The notes below the pieces were generated by a model. It had not been told where the DNA came from. It was given only the letters and a program-made list of their open reading frames with translations, and did no database searches. From positions 1-21,648 of the forward strand of contig JBBSTY010000065.1 in the NCBI GenBank assembly GCA_038235385.1: a stretch of 21,648 nucleotides of DNA. Reading direction: 5' to 3'. Positions 14,923 to 21,648 of this stretch are shown here, in pieces. Position 1 is the first letter of the stretch. Each line of letters begins with the position of its first letter. Source of the stretch: JBBSTY01 sp038235385 (GTDB lineage Bacteria > Actinomycetota > Acidimicrobiia > Acidimicrobiales > Acidimicrobilacustridaceae). The position numbers and the translations under genes are program-made.

Positions 14923-16035
14923 TCAGTACGAGAAAGGCCAGAACTTGAAGTACGCCTTGAGCCGCATCCACAGCGCGGCGAGCCCCAACGGCTCGGCCAG
15001 CAGGAAGACGATGATCAACAGACCGAACACCATGTTGTTGAACGACGCCACGCTGAGGATGCCGTCGTCGCCGGGGCCCGAGATGAGGAACGGCAGCGAG
15101 CTCGAGAACTCCTGGATGATGCGAGGGAGCGCGCCCACGACGATGGCGCCGAGGATGGCGCCGTAGATGGTGCCGAGGCCGCCGATGATGATCACGGCGA
15201 TGAACTGGATCGACAGGATCAGGCCGAGCTGGCCACCGAACTCCGCCGGGCTGACGAACTGCTGGATGGCGGCGCCGTAGAAGGCCCCGGCGACCGCCGC
15301 CATGGCGCTCGAGATGGCGAACGCCCCGAGCTTGTAGCGCAGGAGGCTGACGCCCACGACCTCGGCGGCGATGTCGCGGTCACGGATGGCCTGCATGGCA
15401 CGGCCCGGCCGCGACCGCACGATGTTCTTGGCGATGAGCGCGGTGACGGCCACGGCGAACCACAGCAGCCAGAACAGCCCCTGCTGGCGGCTGTAGGTGG
15501 TGCCGAACAGGTCGAGGTCGGCGAAGTCGATCGGCCCGATGGCCAGCGGGGCGTTGACGTTGCGGCCGAAGCTACCCCCGGTGACCGACCGCCAGTTGCT
15601 GAAGATGTGCTCGCCGAGGAAGAGGAGGCCGAGGGTGACGATGGCGAGGTAGTTGCCGCTGAGGCGCAGTGCGATCGGCCCGATGATGGCGCCGAGCAGC
15701 GCGCCGAGCAGCGCGGCGGCCGGCAGCCAGAGCCACATCGGCCAGTCGAGCTGCCCGCCGAGGTACGCGGCGCTGAACGCGCCGACCGCGACGAAGAACG
15801 CGTGGCCGAGCGAGACCTGGCCGGTGTAGCCGGTGAGCAGGTTGAGGCCGATGCCGCCGATGGCGAAGATGGCCACGAAGTTCATGACGCCGAGCCAGAA
15901 GTCGTCGACCTGCATCGGCAGGAACAGGAAGAGGACCAACAGCACGATCATGGCCACCTGCATGAACCGCGATCGGAACAGCTTGAGGTCATCTCCGTAG
16001 CCGATGACCATCTCGGGGTTGCTGCGAACACGCAT
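14923..16035 (-). CDS. livM: LIV-type ABC transporter permease LivM
   Basis: ATG at 16035 overlaps the livH stop as TGATG and has AGAGGA upstream. The 370 residues include about ten hydrophobic segments, beginning VAMIVLLVLFLFLP and FVAIFAIGGIGLNLLTGYTGQVSLGHAFFVAVGAFSAAYL. The latter is the LivM signature (GYTGQVSLGHAxF). The cytoplasmic loop SRPGRAMQAIRDRDIAAEVVGV (about 240-265) is the coupling segment that contacts the ATPases. It should pair with LivH to form the membrane channel. The C-terminus ends in an aromatic LKAYFKFWPFSY. The C-terminal part of the family fold (AEFGGQLGLILSIQFIAVIIIGGLGT) is intact. Confidence 0.95.
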   Translation of the reverse strand: MRVRSNPEMVIGYGDDLKLFRSRFMQVAMIVLLVLFLFLPMQVDDFWLGVMNFVAIFAIGGIGLNLLTGYTGQVSLGHAFFVAVGAFSAAYLGGQLDWPMWLWLPAAALLGALLGAIIGPIALRLSGNYLAIVTLGLLFLGEHIFSNWRSVTGGSFGRNVNAPLAIGPIDFADLDLFGTTYSRQQGLFWLLWFAVAVTALIAKNIVRSRPGRAMQAIRDRDIAAEVVGVSLLRYKLGAFAISSAMAAVAGAFYGAAIQQFVSPAEFGGQLGLILSIQFIAVIIIGGLGTIYGAILGAIVVGALPRIIQEFSSSLPFLISGPGDDGILSVASFNNMVFGLLIIVFLLAEPLGLAALWMRLKAYFKFWPFSY

Positions 16036-16934
16036 CAGATCCTCTTCACCTCCTTCGTGCCGAACAGCCCGTACGGCCGGACGAGCAGGACCAGCACCAT
16101 CACCACGAACGGCATGACGCTCTGGAAGCCGTCGCCCAGGAAGGCGGCGTACTCCTTCTGGTAGCCAGCCGTGAGGTTCTGGGTGAGGCCGATGATGATG
16201 CCGCCGACCACGGCGCCACCCGGCGAGTCGAGCCCACCGAGGATGATGGCCGGGAAGGCGAGCAGGGCGAGGAACTGCACCTGGGGGTTCACACCGCCGG
16301 ACAGCCCTGCGGCGATGGTGACCCCTGCCAGGGCCGCGACCGCACCGGAGATGGCCCACGACGACGCGAACACCCGCTTGGCGCTCATCCCCTGGGCGAG
16401 CGCCGCCTCCTGGTCGAGCGCCGTGGCTCGCATGGCGAGGCCCAACGACGTGAACCGGAAGAAGGCGAAGAACGCGACCACCACGGCCAGCGTGATGGCG
16501 ACGGTCCAGAGATCGGCGACCCGGATGAAGACGTCGCCGACCTGGATGGTGGAGATGCCCCAGGGATCGCCCAGGTCGTGGCCCTCGAAGCCCCAGATCA
16601 GGGTGACGATCTCCTGGAGGATGAAGAGCATGCCGACGGTGATCATGATGAGCGCGAAGGGCGGCCGACCCACCATGCGTCGCAGGATGAGCCGCTCGAC
16701 CACGAGACCGCTGAAGGCGGTGGCGATCACCGCCAGGATGACCGCGAAGACGAACGGCAGGCCCCAGGTGACGCGGAAGTTGTAGGTGAGGTAGGCGCCC
16801 AGCATCACGAAGCCGCCCTGGGCGAAGTTGATGACGCCGGTGGCCTTGAAGATGATGACGAACCCGAGGGCGACGAGTGCGTACTTGCTCCCGAGGGCGA
16901 CGCCTCCGACGAGGAGCTGGAGGAACTCGGTCAT
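16035..16934 (-). CDS. livH: LIV-type ABC transporter permease LivH
   Basis: ATG at 16934 has AGGGAG nine nt upstream and lies 4 bp after the acyl-CoA synthetase stop. The 299-residue product has the LivH hallmarks VGGVALGSKYALVALGFVIIFKATGVINFAQGGFVMLGAY (residues 8-47), about eight hydrophobic helices, and the coupling loop TSLGLAMRATALDQEAALAQGMS. GGLDSPGGAVVGGIIIGL near the C-terminus is also typical. Length matches the family (about 290-310). It forms the translocation pore with LivM. Confidence 0.95.
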   Translation of the reverse strand: MTEFLQLLVGGVALGSKYALVALGFVIIFKATGVINFAQGGFVMLGAYLTYNFRVTWGLPFVFAVILAVIATAFSGLVVERLILRRMVGRPPFALIMITVGMLFILQEIVTLIWGFEGHDLGDPWGISTIQVGDVFIRVADLWTVAITLAVVVAFFAFFRFTSLGLAMRATALDQEAALAQGMSAKRVFASSWAISGAVAALAGVTIAAGLSGGVNPQVQFLALLAFPAIILGGLDSPGGAVVGGIIIGLTQNLTAGYQKEYAAFLGDGFQSVMPFVVMVLVLLVRPYGLFGTKEVKRI

Positions 16935-16938
16935 CGGC

Positions 16939-18774
16939 TCAGGCTCCCTGGTACATGGCGTCGATGAGCGTCTCGAACTCGGCGGAGATGGCCTTGCGCT
17001 TGACCTTCTGGGTCGCGGTGACCTCGCCGTCCTCCTGATCGAGCTCCTTGGGGAGCAGGCGGAACGCCTTGATGGTCTCCACCTGGGCCAGATCGACGTT
17101 GGCATCGGCGATCGCCTGGGCGATGAGCTCGACGACCTCGGGCTTGGAGGCGAGGTCGGCGTAGGTGGTGAACATGAGGTCGCGCCGGGCGGCCCAGTTG
17201 CCGACGGTGTCGCTCTCGATGCCGACGAGTGCGGTGAGGTACTTGCGCCGATCGCCGATGACGATCGCCTCTCGGATGTACGGCGAGACCTTCAGCTTGT
17301 TCTCGATCTCCGACGGCGACACGTTCTTGCCGCCGGCCGTGATGATGATGTCCTTCATGCGGTCGGTGATGGTGAGGAAGCCGTCGGTGTCGAGCACCCC
17401 GACGTCGCCGGTGTGCAGCCAGCCCTCGGCATCGACGGTGGCGGCGGTGGCGGTGGGGTCGTCGAAGTAGCCGAGGAACGTGCCGGGGCCCCGCGTGAGG
17501 ATCTCGCCACCCTCGCCGATGCGGATCTCGGTGCCGGGAACGGCCCGGCCCACGGTGCCGATGCGGACATCGTCGATCGGGGTGATGGTGGCCTGCGCGG
17601 TGTTCTCGGTCTGCCCGTACCCCTCACGGACCGGCACCCCGATGGCCCAGAAGTACTCGAGGACCGTCGGCGAGATCGGTGCGGCGCCCGAGATGGCCTC
17701 TCGCACGCGGAGCAGGCCGAGCTTCTTGCGAACCGACCGGTAGAGCATCAACCAGCCGAGGAAGTAGACGACCTTGGAGACGACCCCCATCTTGCCCTGC
17801 ATGCGAACCTGCGCCAGCTTGGCGCCCCGATGCATCCAGACGCGGTAGATCAAGCGCTTGGCGGCCGACGCGTCGGCCATGCGGATCTCGACGCCGGCCA
17901 TGAACTTCTCCCACACCCGGGGCACCCCGAGGAAGAACGTGGGTTGCACCTCCTGGAGGTCGGTCACGAAGGACTCGCCGCCCTCGCCGAAGTTCACCGT
18001 GTACCCGACGCCGATCGCGTTGATGACCGAGATGAGCCGCTCGGCGATGTGGCACAACGGCAGGTACGACAGCACCTCGTCGCCGGGAGCGACCGAGAAC
18101 TGCTCGGCGGCCGACGCCGTGGCCGCGATCAGGTTGCGATGGCTGATCATCGCCCCCTTGGGCGGACCCGTGGTACCCGAGGTGTAGACGATGATCGCCG
18201 GGGCCGACGGGTCGATCCGTGCGACGTCGGCGCTGAAGGTCTCGATCGAGGCCTCGAAGCCGAGCGCCTCGAGCTCCTCGAAGCTCATGAGCTGGTCGTC
18301 GGACATGTCGACGCCCCGGGTGTTGATGACGACGATCGTGCGCAGGCCGGGGAGCTGGTCGCGCACCGCGAGCACCTTGTCGAGCTGCTCCTCGTCCTCG
18401 GCGATGAGCACCGTCGAACCCGAGTGACCCATCAGGTAGGCCACCTCGGCTTCGGGGCTCGTGGGGTAGATCCCGACCGAGATCGCACCGATGCCCTGGA
18501 TGGCGAGATCGGCGATCACCCACGCCGGGCGGTTCTCGGCGTGGATCGCCACACGATCGCCGGGTCCGACACCGAGGGTGCCGAGACCGCGCGCGATCCG
18601 GGCCGCCCGGTTGGCGTAGGTCTGCCAGTCGTACTCCTTCCAGCGACCGAGCTCCTTCTTGCGGAGCGCCACGGCGTTCGGCGTGCTGCGGGCGCGCTCG
18701 ATGAGCACCGACGGCAGCGTCGATCGGGCGGGCGTCGCCGCGTCGGCGACCGGACGTTCGGCGGTGGCGGTCAT
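16939..18774 (-). CDS. AMP-forming long-chain-type acyl-CoA synthetase
   Basis: ATG at 18774 overlaps the livG stop as ATGA. The 611-residue product is a full-length ANL-superfamily ligase of the FadD15/long-chain group. The ATP-binding P-loop-like motif is YTSGTTGPPKG (197-207). PLCHIAER (239-246), GYGQTE (385-390), GWLHTGD (451-457) and DRMKDIIITAGGKNVSP (471-487) follow. The C-terminal lysine is in TATQKVKRK (Lys590). It would activate a carboxylic acid to acyl-AMP and then acyl-CoA at the expense of ATP. Its place between livG and livH implies the substrate is the acid brought in by this transporter. Chain length or aromatic character cannot be read from these motifs. Confidence 0.93.
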   Translation of the reverse strand: MTATAERPVADAATPARSTLPSVLIERARSTPNAVALRKKELGRWKEYDWQTYANRAARIARGLGTLGVGPGDRVAIHAENRPAWVIADLAIQGIGAISVGIYPTSPEAEVAYLMGHSGSTVLIAEDEEQLDKVLAVRDQLPGLRTIVVINTRGVDMSDDQLMSFEELEALGFEASIETFSADVARIDPSAPAIIVYTSGTTGPPKGAMISHRNLIAATASAAEQFSVAPGDEVLSYLPLCHIAERLISVINAIGVGYTVNFGEGGESFVTDLQEVQPTFFLGVPRVWEKFMAGVEIRMADASAAKRLIYRVWMHRGAKLAQVRMQGKMGVVSKVVYFLGWLMLYRSVRKKLGLLRVREAISGAAPISPTVLEYFWAIGVPVREGYGQTENTAQATITPIDDVRIGTVGRAVPGTEIRIGEGGEILTRGPGTFLGYFDDPTATAATVDAEGWLHTGDVGVLDTDGFLTITDRMKDIIITAGGKNVSPSEIENKLKVSPYIREAIVIGDRRKYLTALVGIESDTVGNWAARRDLMFTTYADLASKPEVVELIAQAIADANVDLAQVETIKAFRLLPKELDQEDGEVTATQKVKRKAISAEFETLIDAMYQGA

Positions 18775-19556
18775 GAGGCCTTGCCCAGGTACGCGTCGAT
18801 GACCCGCTGGTCCTGTTGGACGTCCGCAGGGATGCCGGTGGCGATCTCGATCCCGAAGTCGAGCACCATGACCCGATCGGCGAGGTCCATCACCATGTGC
18901 ATGTCGTGTTCGACGAGGATCATGGCCACGCCGAGGTTCGCCTGGATCTCGAGGATGTACCGGGCCATGTCCTCGGTCTCCTCGAGGTTCATGCCGGCAA
19001 CTGGTTCGTCGAGCAGCAGCAGCCGAGGCGCCATCGCCAGGGCGCGCCCCATCTCGATGCGCTTCTGGATGCCGTAGGGCAACAGGCCGACGGGGCGGTA
19101 CCGGTACATCTGCAGCTCGAGCAGATCGATGATCTCCTCGACATGACGGCGGTTCGCCAGCTCCTCGTTGCGGGCCCGACCGAACCAGAGCGCCCCGCTC
19201 AGGAACCCGCTCTTCATCAGGTGGTGCCGACCGAGCATGAGGTTGTCGATCACGTTCAGGTTGGTGAACAGGCCGAGGTTCTGGAACGTGCGGGCGACGC
19301 CCATGTGGGCGATCTTGGTGGGCCGCTTGCCGATGAGGTCGACCCCGTCGAGCCGGATCGTTCCGGTCTTGGGGCGGTACACGCCGTTGAGGCAGTTGAA
19401 GATCGAGGTCTTGCCCGCGCCGTTCGGTCCGATCACCGCGAAGAGCTCGCCCTCGTGGACGTCGAAGGACACCTCGCTGAGCGCCCGCACGCCGCCGAAC
19501 TGGAGGGTGACGTCGCGCACCTCGAGCAGAGGAGCAGCCGTGGATGCGTTGGTCAT
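18771..19556 (-). CDS. livG: LIV-type ABC transporter ATPase LivG
   Basis: ATG at 19556 is chosen over an ATG 9 bp upstream because GGAG lies four nt before it and it gives an ATGA overlap with livF. The 261-residue product has Walker A GPNGAGKT (43-50), Q-loop Gln92 in RTFQN, Walker B LLLLDEP (179-185) with the LivG-type AGMN, and His217 in VEHDM. The signature motif reads LPYGIQ (159-164), a variant of the common LivG LSYGQQ. An insertion of about 25 residues (112-140; HHLMKSGFLSGALWFGRARNEE) lies in the helical subdomain. It energises transport with LivF. Confidence 0.95.
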   Translation of the reverse strand: MTNASTAAPLLEVRDVTLQFGGVRALSEVSFDVHEGELFAVIGPNGAGKTSIFNCLNGVYRPKTGTIRLDGVDLIGKRPTKIAHMGVARTFQNLGLFTNLNVIDNLMLGRHHLMKSGFLSGALWFGRARNEELANRRHVEEIIDLLELQMYRYRPVGLLPYGIQKRIEMGRALAMAPRLLLLDEPVAGMNLEETEDMARYILEIQANLGVAMILVEHDMHMVMDLADRVMVLDFGIEIATGIPADVQQDQRVIDAYLGKAS

Positions 19557-20383
19557 GAACTCCATCGCTTCTTGCGGCGGTAGGTCTTGATCTCCCGGAA
19601 CGAGCGCCGCTCGTCCCCGCCCGTGCCCAGGTAGAACTCCTGGATGTCCTTGTCGGCGAGCAGCTCGGCACCCGTGCCGTTCTTGACGACCCGGCCGTTC
19701 TCGAGCACGTAGCCCTGGTCGGCGAGCGACAGCGCCATGGTGGCGTTCTGCTCGACGAGCACGACGCTGGTGCCCTGGCGGTTCACCTCGGCGACGATCT
19801 CGGCGATCTGCGCCACGATCAGCGGGGCGAGGCCGAGCGACGGTTCGTCGAGCAGCAGCACCGTCGGGCTCGCCATGAGGGCGCGACCCATGGCCACCAT
19901 CTGCTGCTCACCGCCCGAGAGGTACCCGGCGGTGGACTTGCGGCGCTCCACGAGCTTCGGGAACAGGTCCATCACGCGCTGGTAGCTCTCGGCGACCTCG
20001 GACTTCGACCGGCGGGTGTACGCGCCGGCCCGCAGGTTCTCGTCGACGGTGAGCGACGAGAAGATCCGCCGACCCTCCATGACCTGTGAGACGCCGGCAC
20101 GGACGGTCGACGCGGGATCACGGTTGTCGATCCGCGCGCCGTCGAGCTCGACACGACCCTTGGTGATCTCGCCCCGGTGGACGTCGAGCAGGCCGGTGAT
20201 GGCCCGCAGCAGCGTGGTCTTGCCGGCGCCGTTCGAGCCGAGGACGGCCACGATCTGTCCGCGGGGAACCTCCATGCTCACGCCGCGCAGGACGAGCGCG
20301 ACGCCGTTGTAGACGACCTCGAGGTTCGCCACCGAGAGCACGGTGTCGGTGCTCACCGGCGCGGTTGCCGCGGGTGTGCTCAT
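19553..20383 (-). CDS. livF: LIV-type ABC transporter ATPase LivF with basic C-terminal tail
   Basis: ATG at 20383 is the first gene of the operon, with GGGAGG 10 nt upstream. The 276-residue product has Walker A GSNGAGKT (49-56), Q-loop Gln100, signature LSGGEQQ (155-161), Walker B LLLDEPSLGL (176-185) and the LivF-type VEQN (210-213) in place of the usual H-loop His. LivF proteins commonly end near YLG at about 235-253 residues. Here about 23 residues follow (GGDERRSFREIKTYRRKKRWSS), strongly basic with one Trp. The tail is probably a feature of the synthetase-linked transporter subgroup, which is an inference. It overlaps livG by 4 bp. Confidence 0.95.
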   Translation of the reverse strand: MSTPAATAPVSTDTVLSVANLEVVYNGVALVLRGVSMEVPRGQIVAVLGSNGAGKTTLLRAITGLLDVHRGEITKGRVELDGARIDNRDPASTVRAGVSQVMEGRRIFSSLTVDENLRAGAYTRRSKSEVAESYQRVMDLFPKLVERRKSTAGYLSGGEQQMVAMGRALMASPTVLLLDEPSLGLAPLIVAQIAEIVAEVNRQGTSVVLVEQNATMALSLADQGYVLENGRVVKNGTGAELLADKDIQEFYLGTGGDERRSFREIKTYRRKKRWSS

Positions 20384-20455
20384 GTCCTGATCGCCTCCCT
20401 CAGATGATCGCTCCCGGCATGATCCCGGGCGCCCCCACAACGCACGAGCAGCCCC

Positions 20456-20498
20456 GAACCTAGTCGGTTCACGACGACCCGATGGGCCACGCGGCCCA
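20456..20498. promoter_or_regulatory. Two short inverted repeats upstream of livF
   Basis: gaacc-tagtc-ggttc (20456-20470) and tgggcc-acgc-ggccca (20483-20498) are 73-115 bp upstream of the livF start. They are possible operators, or the second a mreB-side terminator. Arms are only 5 and 6 bp, so chance is a real alternative. Confidence 0.3.
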
Positions 20499-20580
20499 CG
20501 CGAACCCGAAACGTCGCGCGATCGTCACCCGCTCGCACGGGTCCCGGGAACGGCCCGTCCGTCCTGACGGGTCGTCATGT

Positions 20581-20612
20581 CGATCGGCCCCCGCCCACGG
20601 TCCGATCGGCCC
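20581..20612. repeat. Direct repeat cgatcggccc, two copies 22 bp apart
   Basis: Perfect 10-bp copies lie at 20581-20590 and 20603-20612, period 22 bp, in the spacer directly after the mreB stop. They may be a regulatory site for the divergently placed livF operon promoter or part of a terminator structure. Low weight. Confidence 0.35.
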
Positions 20613-20615
20613 GTG

Positions 20616-21611
20616 TCACTCCATGAACATGACCTTGAGGTCGTCGTAGGACTCGACGCAGTGGCCGGCGCCGAGGACGACGCACTCGAGCGGGGCGTCG
20701 ACGAGGTGCACGGGGATCTCGGTCTCCTGCTCGAGGCGCAGGTCGAGGCCCCGAAGCATGCCGCCACCGCCGACGAGGTAGATGCCCTGCTGGATGAGGT
20801 CCTGCGCGAGCTCGGGCGGCGCCTGGCCGAGGCACGCGATCACGGCATCCACCATCGCCGACACCGGCTCGTCGATGGCGTCGCGCACCTCCTCGGCCGA
20901 GAGGATGACCGTCTTGGGCAGGCCGCTCATGAGCTCGCGTCCCCGCACCTCGGCGGAGTACTCGTGCTCGGTGGGCCAGGCCGAGCCGATGGTGATCTTG
21001 ATCTCCTCCGCGGTGCGTTCCCCGATGGCGATCCCGTACTCCCGGCGGATGTAGGTCTGCAGGCTGGCATCGATGTCGAACGAACCCACCCGGACGGCTT
21101 CGAGCGCCACGACCCCGCCGAGCGAGATGAGCGCCACCTCGGTCGTGCCGCCGCCCACGTCGATGACCATGTTGCCGAGCGGTTCGTTGATGGGGAGCCC
21201 GGCGCCGATGGCGGCGGCCATGGGCTGTTCGATGAGGTGCGCCTCGGCCGCTCCGGCGCGCCTCGCCGCCTCGACCACCGCACGGCGCTCGACCGCGGTG
21301 ATGGCCGACGGGACGCAGATCACCACGCGGGGTCGGTTGAACCGGGAGATCTTCACCCGCTGCAGCAACAGGCGGATCATGCGCTGGGTGATCTCGAAGT
21401 CGGTGATGGCCCCTTTGCGCAACGGTCGGACGGCGACGATGTAGCTCGGCGTGCGGCCGATCATCTGCCACGCCTCGGTCCCCATCGCCAGCACGTCCTG
21501 GGTGCGGCTGTTGAGCGCGATCACCGACGGTTCGTTCAACACGATGCCCTCACCACGGGCGTAGACCAGGGTGTTGGCGGTTCCGAGATCGATTGCCAGA
21601 TCGCGCGCCAG
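20616..21611 (-). CDS. mreB: MreB rod-shape actin, apparently starting at CTG
   Basis: The bacterial actin MreB polymerises on the membrane and guides lateral cell-wall synthesis. Residues 4-14 read DLAIDLGTANT (phosphate-1 motif). DVGGGTTE (151-158) is phosphate-2. GAGLPINEPLGNMV and EQPMAAAIG precede it, and GGGGMLRGLDLRLE is the adenosine motif. The 331-residue length is normal. These first residues are in frame only with CTG at 21611, since TGA at 21615-21617 closes the frame upstream. The nearest ATG/GTG/TTG-type start (GTG 21542) would delete the phosphate-1 loop. GGGGAG at 21621-21626 is 9 nt before CTG, which supports a true start there. It ends 232 bp before livF. Confidence 0.93.
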   Translation of the reverse strand: MARDLAIDLGTANTLVYARGEGIVLNEPSVIALNSRTQDVLAMGTEAWQMIGRTPSYIVAVRPLRKGAITDFEITQRMIRLLLQRVKISRFNRPRVVICVPSAITAVERRAVVEAARRAGAAEAHLIEQPMAAAIGAGLPINEPLGNMVIDVGGGTTEVALISLGGVVALEAVRVGSFDIDASLQTYIRREYGIAIGERTAEEIKITIGSAWPTEHEYSAEVRGRELMSGLPKTVILSAEEVRDAIDEPVSAMVDAVIACLGQAPPELAQDLIQQGIYLVGGGGMLRGLDLRLEQETEIPVHLVDAPLECVVLGAGHCVESYDDLKVMFME

Positions 21612-21614
21612 GAC

Positions 21615-21647
21615 TCAGCGCTCCCCGAGGTCGCGTTCGTTGGCCCG
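21615..21647 (-). CDS. Possible C-terminal end of an upstream gene
   Basis: The frame ending with TGA at 21615 encodes RANERDLGER to the window edge and stops 3 nt before the presumed mreB CTG start, so the two could be translationally coupled. Only ten residues are visible, too few to recognise. It could equally be random open frame. Confidence 0.25.
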   Translation of the reverse strand, partial: RANERDLGER

Positions 21648-21648
21648 C

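Noticed and set aside
14878..16164. A 428-codon plus-strand frame opposite livM
   Set aside because: It is very rich in Glu/Asp/Arg/Gly/Ala, the expected complement of a hydrophobic membrane protein gene; no domain is visible.
16828..19077. A 749-codon open frame on the plus strand across the synthetase and livG region
   Set aside because: It is antisense to genes with full catalytic motifs, has a composition rich in Arg/Asp/His/Gly/Val typical of the complementary frame of GC-rich coding DNA, and shows no recognisable domain.

Overview
The window is high-GC, densely packed bacterial DNA. An actinobacterium of the Acidimicrobiia type (Ilumatobacter/Iamia-like) fits best. The grounds are a UPF0182 membrane protein, a PDZ-Lon (S16) membrane protease, a DivIVA-like coiled-coil protein with an actinobacterial Cys-rich tail, an MreB, and a branched-chain-amino-acid-type (LIV) ABC transporter operon with an embedded acyl-CoA synthetase. 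The taxonomic call is an inference from gene content, not from a marker phylogeny.

Region 1 (about 1-3804) is an integrated mobile island. A complete tyrosine recombinase (2286-3470, minus) lies just beyond the 3' end of an initiator tRNA-Met gene (3805-3881, minus). Short direct repeats between them look like integrase arm sites. Behind the integrase are a zinc-knuckle-like orphan, an orphan lipoprotein of visibly lower GC, and a small secreted protein whose 3' end runs into the right end of an ISL3-type insertion sequence at the window edge. The island continues leftwards out of the window; no second attachment site is visible.

Region 2 (about 3805-12600) is chromosomal backbone: tRNA-fMet with a plausible promoter, the UPF0182 protein, the DivIVA-like protein and the PDZ-S16 protease, all on the minus strand. 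Then come, on the plus strand, a tiny C-terminally anchored membrane protein and a HEAT-repeat protein. The HEAT gene is preceded by a 33-codon ORF with a strong Shine-Dalgarno sequence and an ATGA overlap.

Region 3 (about 12600-20383) holds acyl-CoA and uptake genes, all minus. They are read livF, livG, acyl-CoA synthetase, livH, livM, substrate-binding lipoprotein, with ATGA or TGATG overlaps at three of the five junctions. The run ends in a perfect 11-bp hairpin. Beyond it is a separately transcribed ECHDC3-like crotonase lacking both catalytic glutamates, with a pair of 13-bp direct repeats upstream. The synthetase inside the transporter operon suggests that a carboxylic acid is imported and then activated to its CoA ester, rather than simple amino-acid uptake.

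Region 4 (20384-21648) is a spacer with small repeats, then mreB. Its conserved N-terminus can only be encoded from a CTG codon, because an in-frame stop lies two codons upstream. No CRISPR array or obvious defence system was seen.
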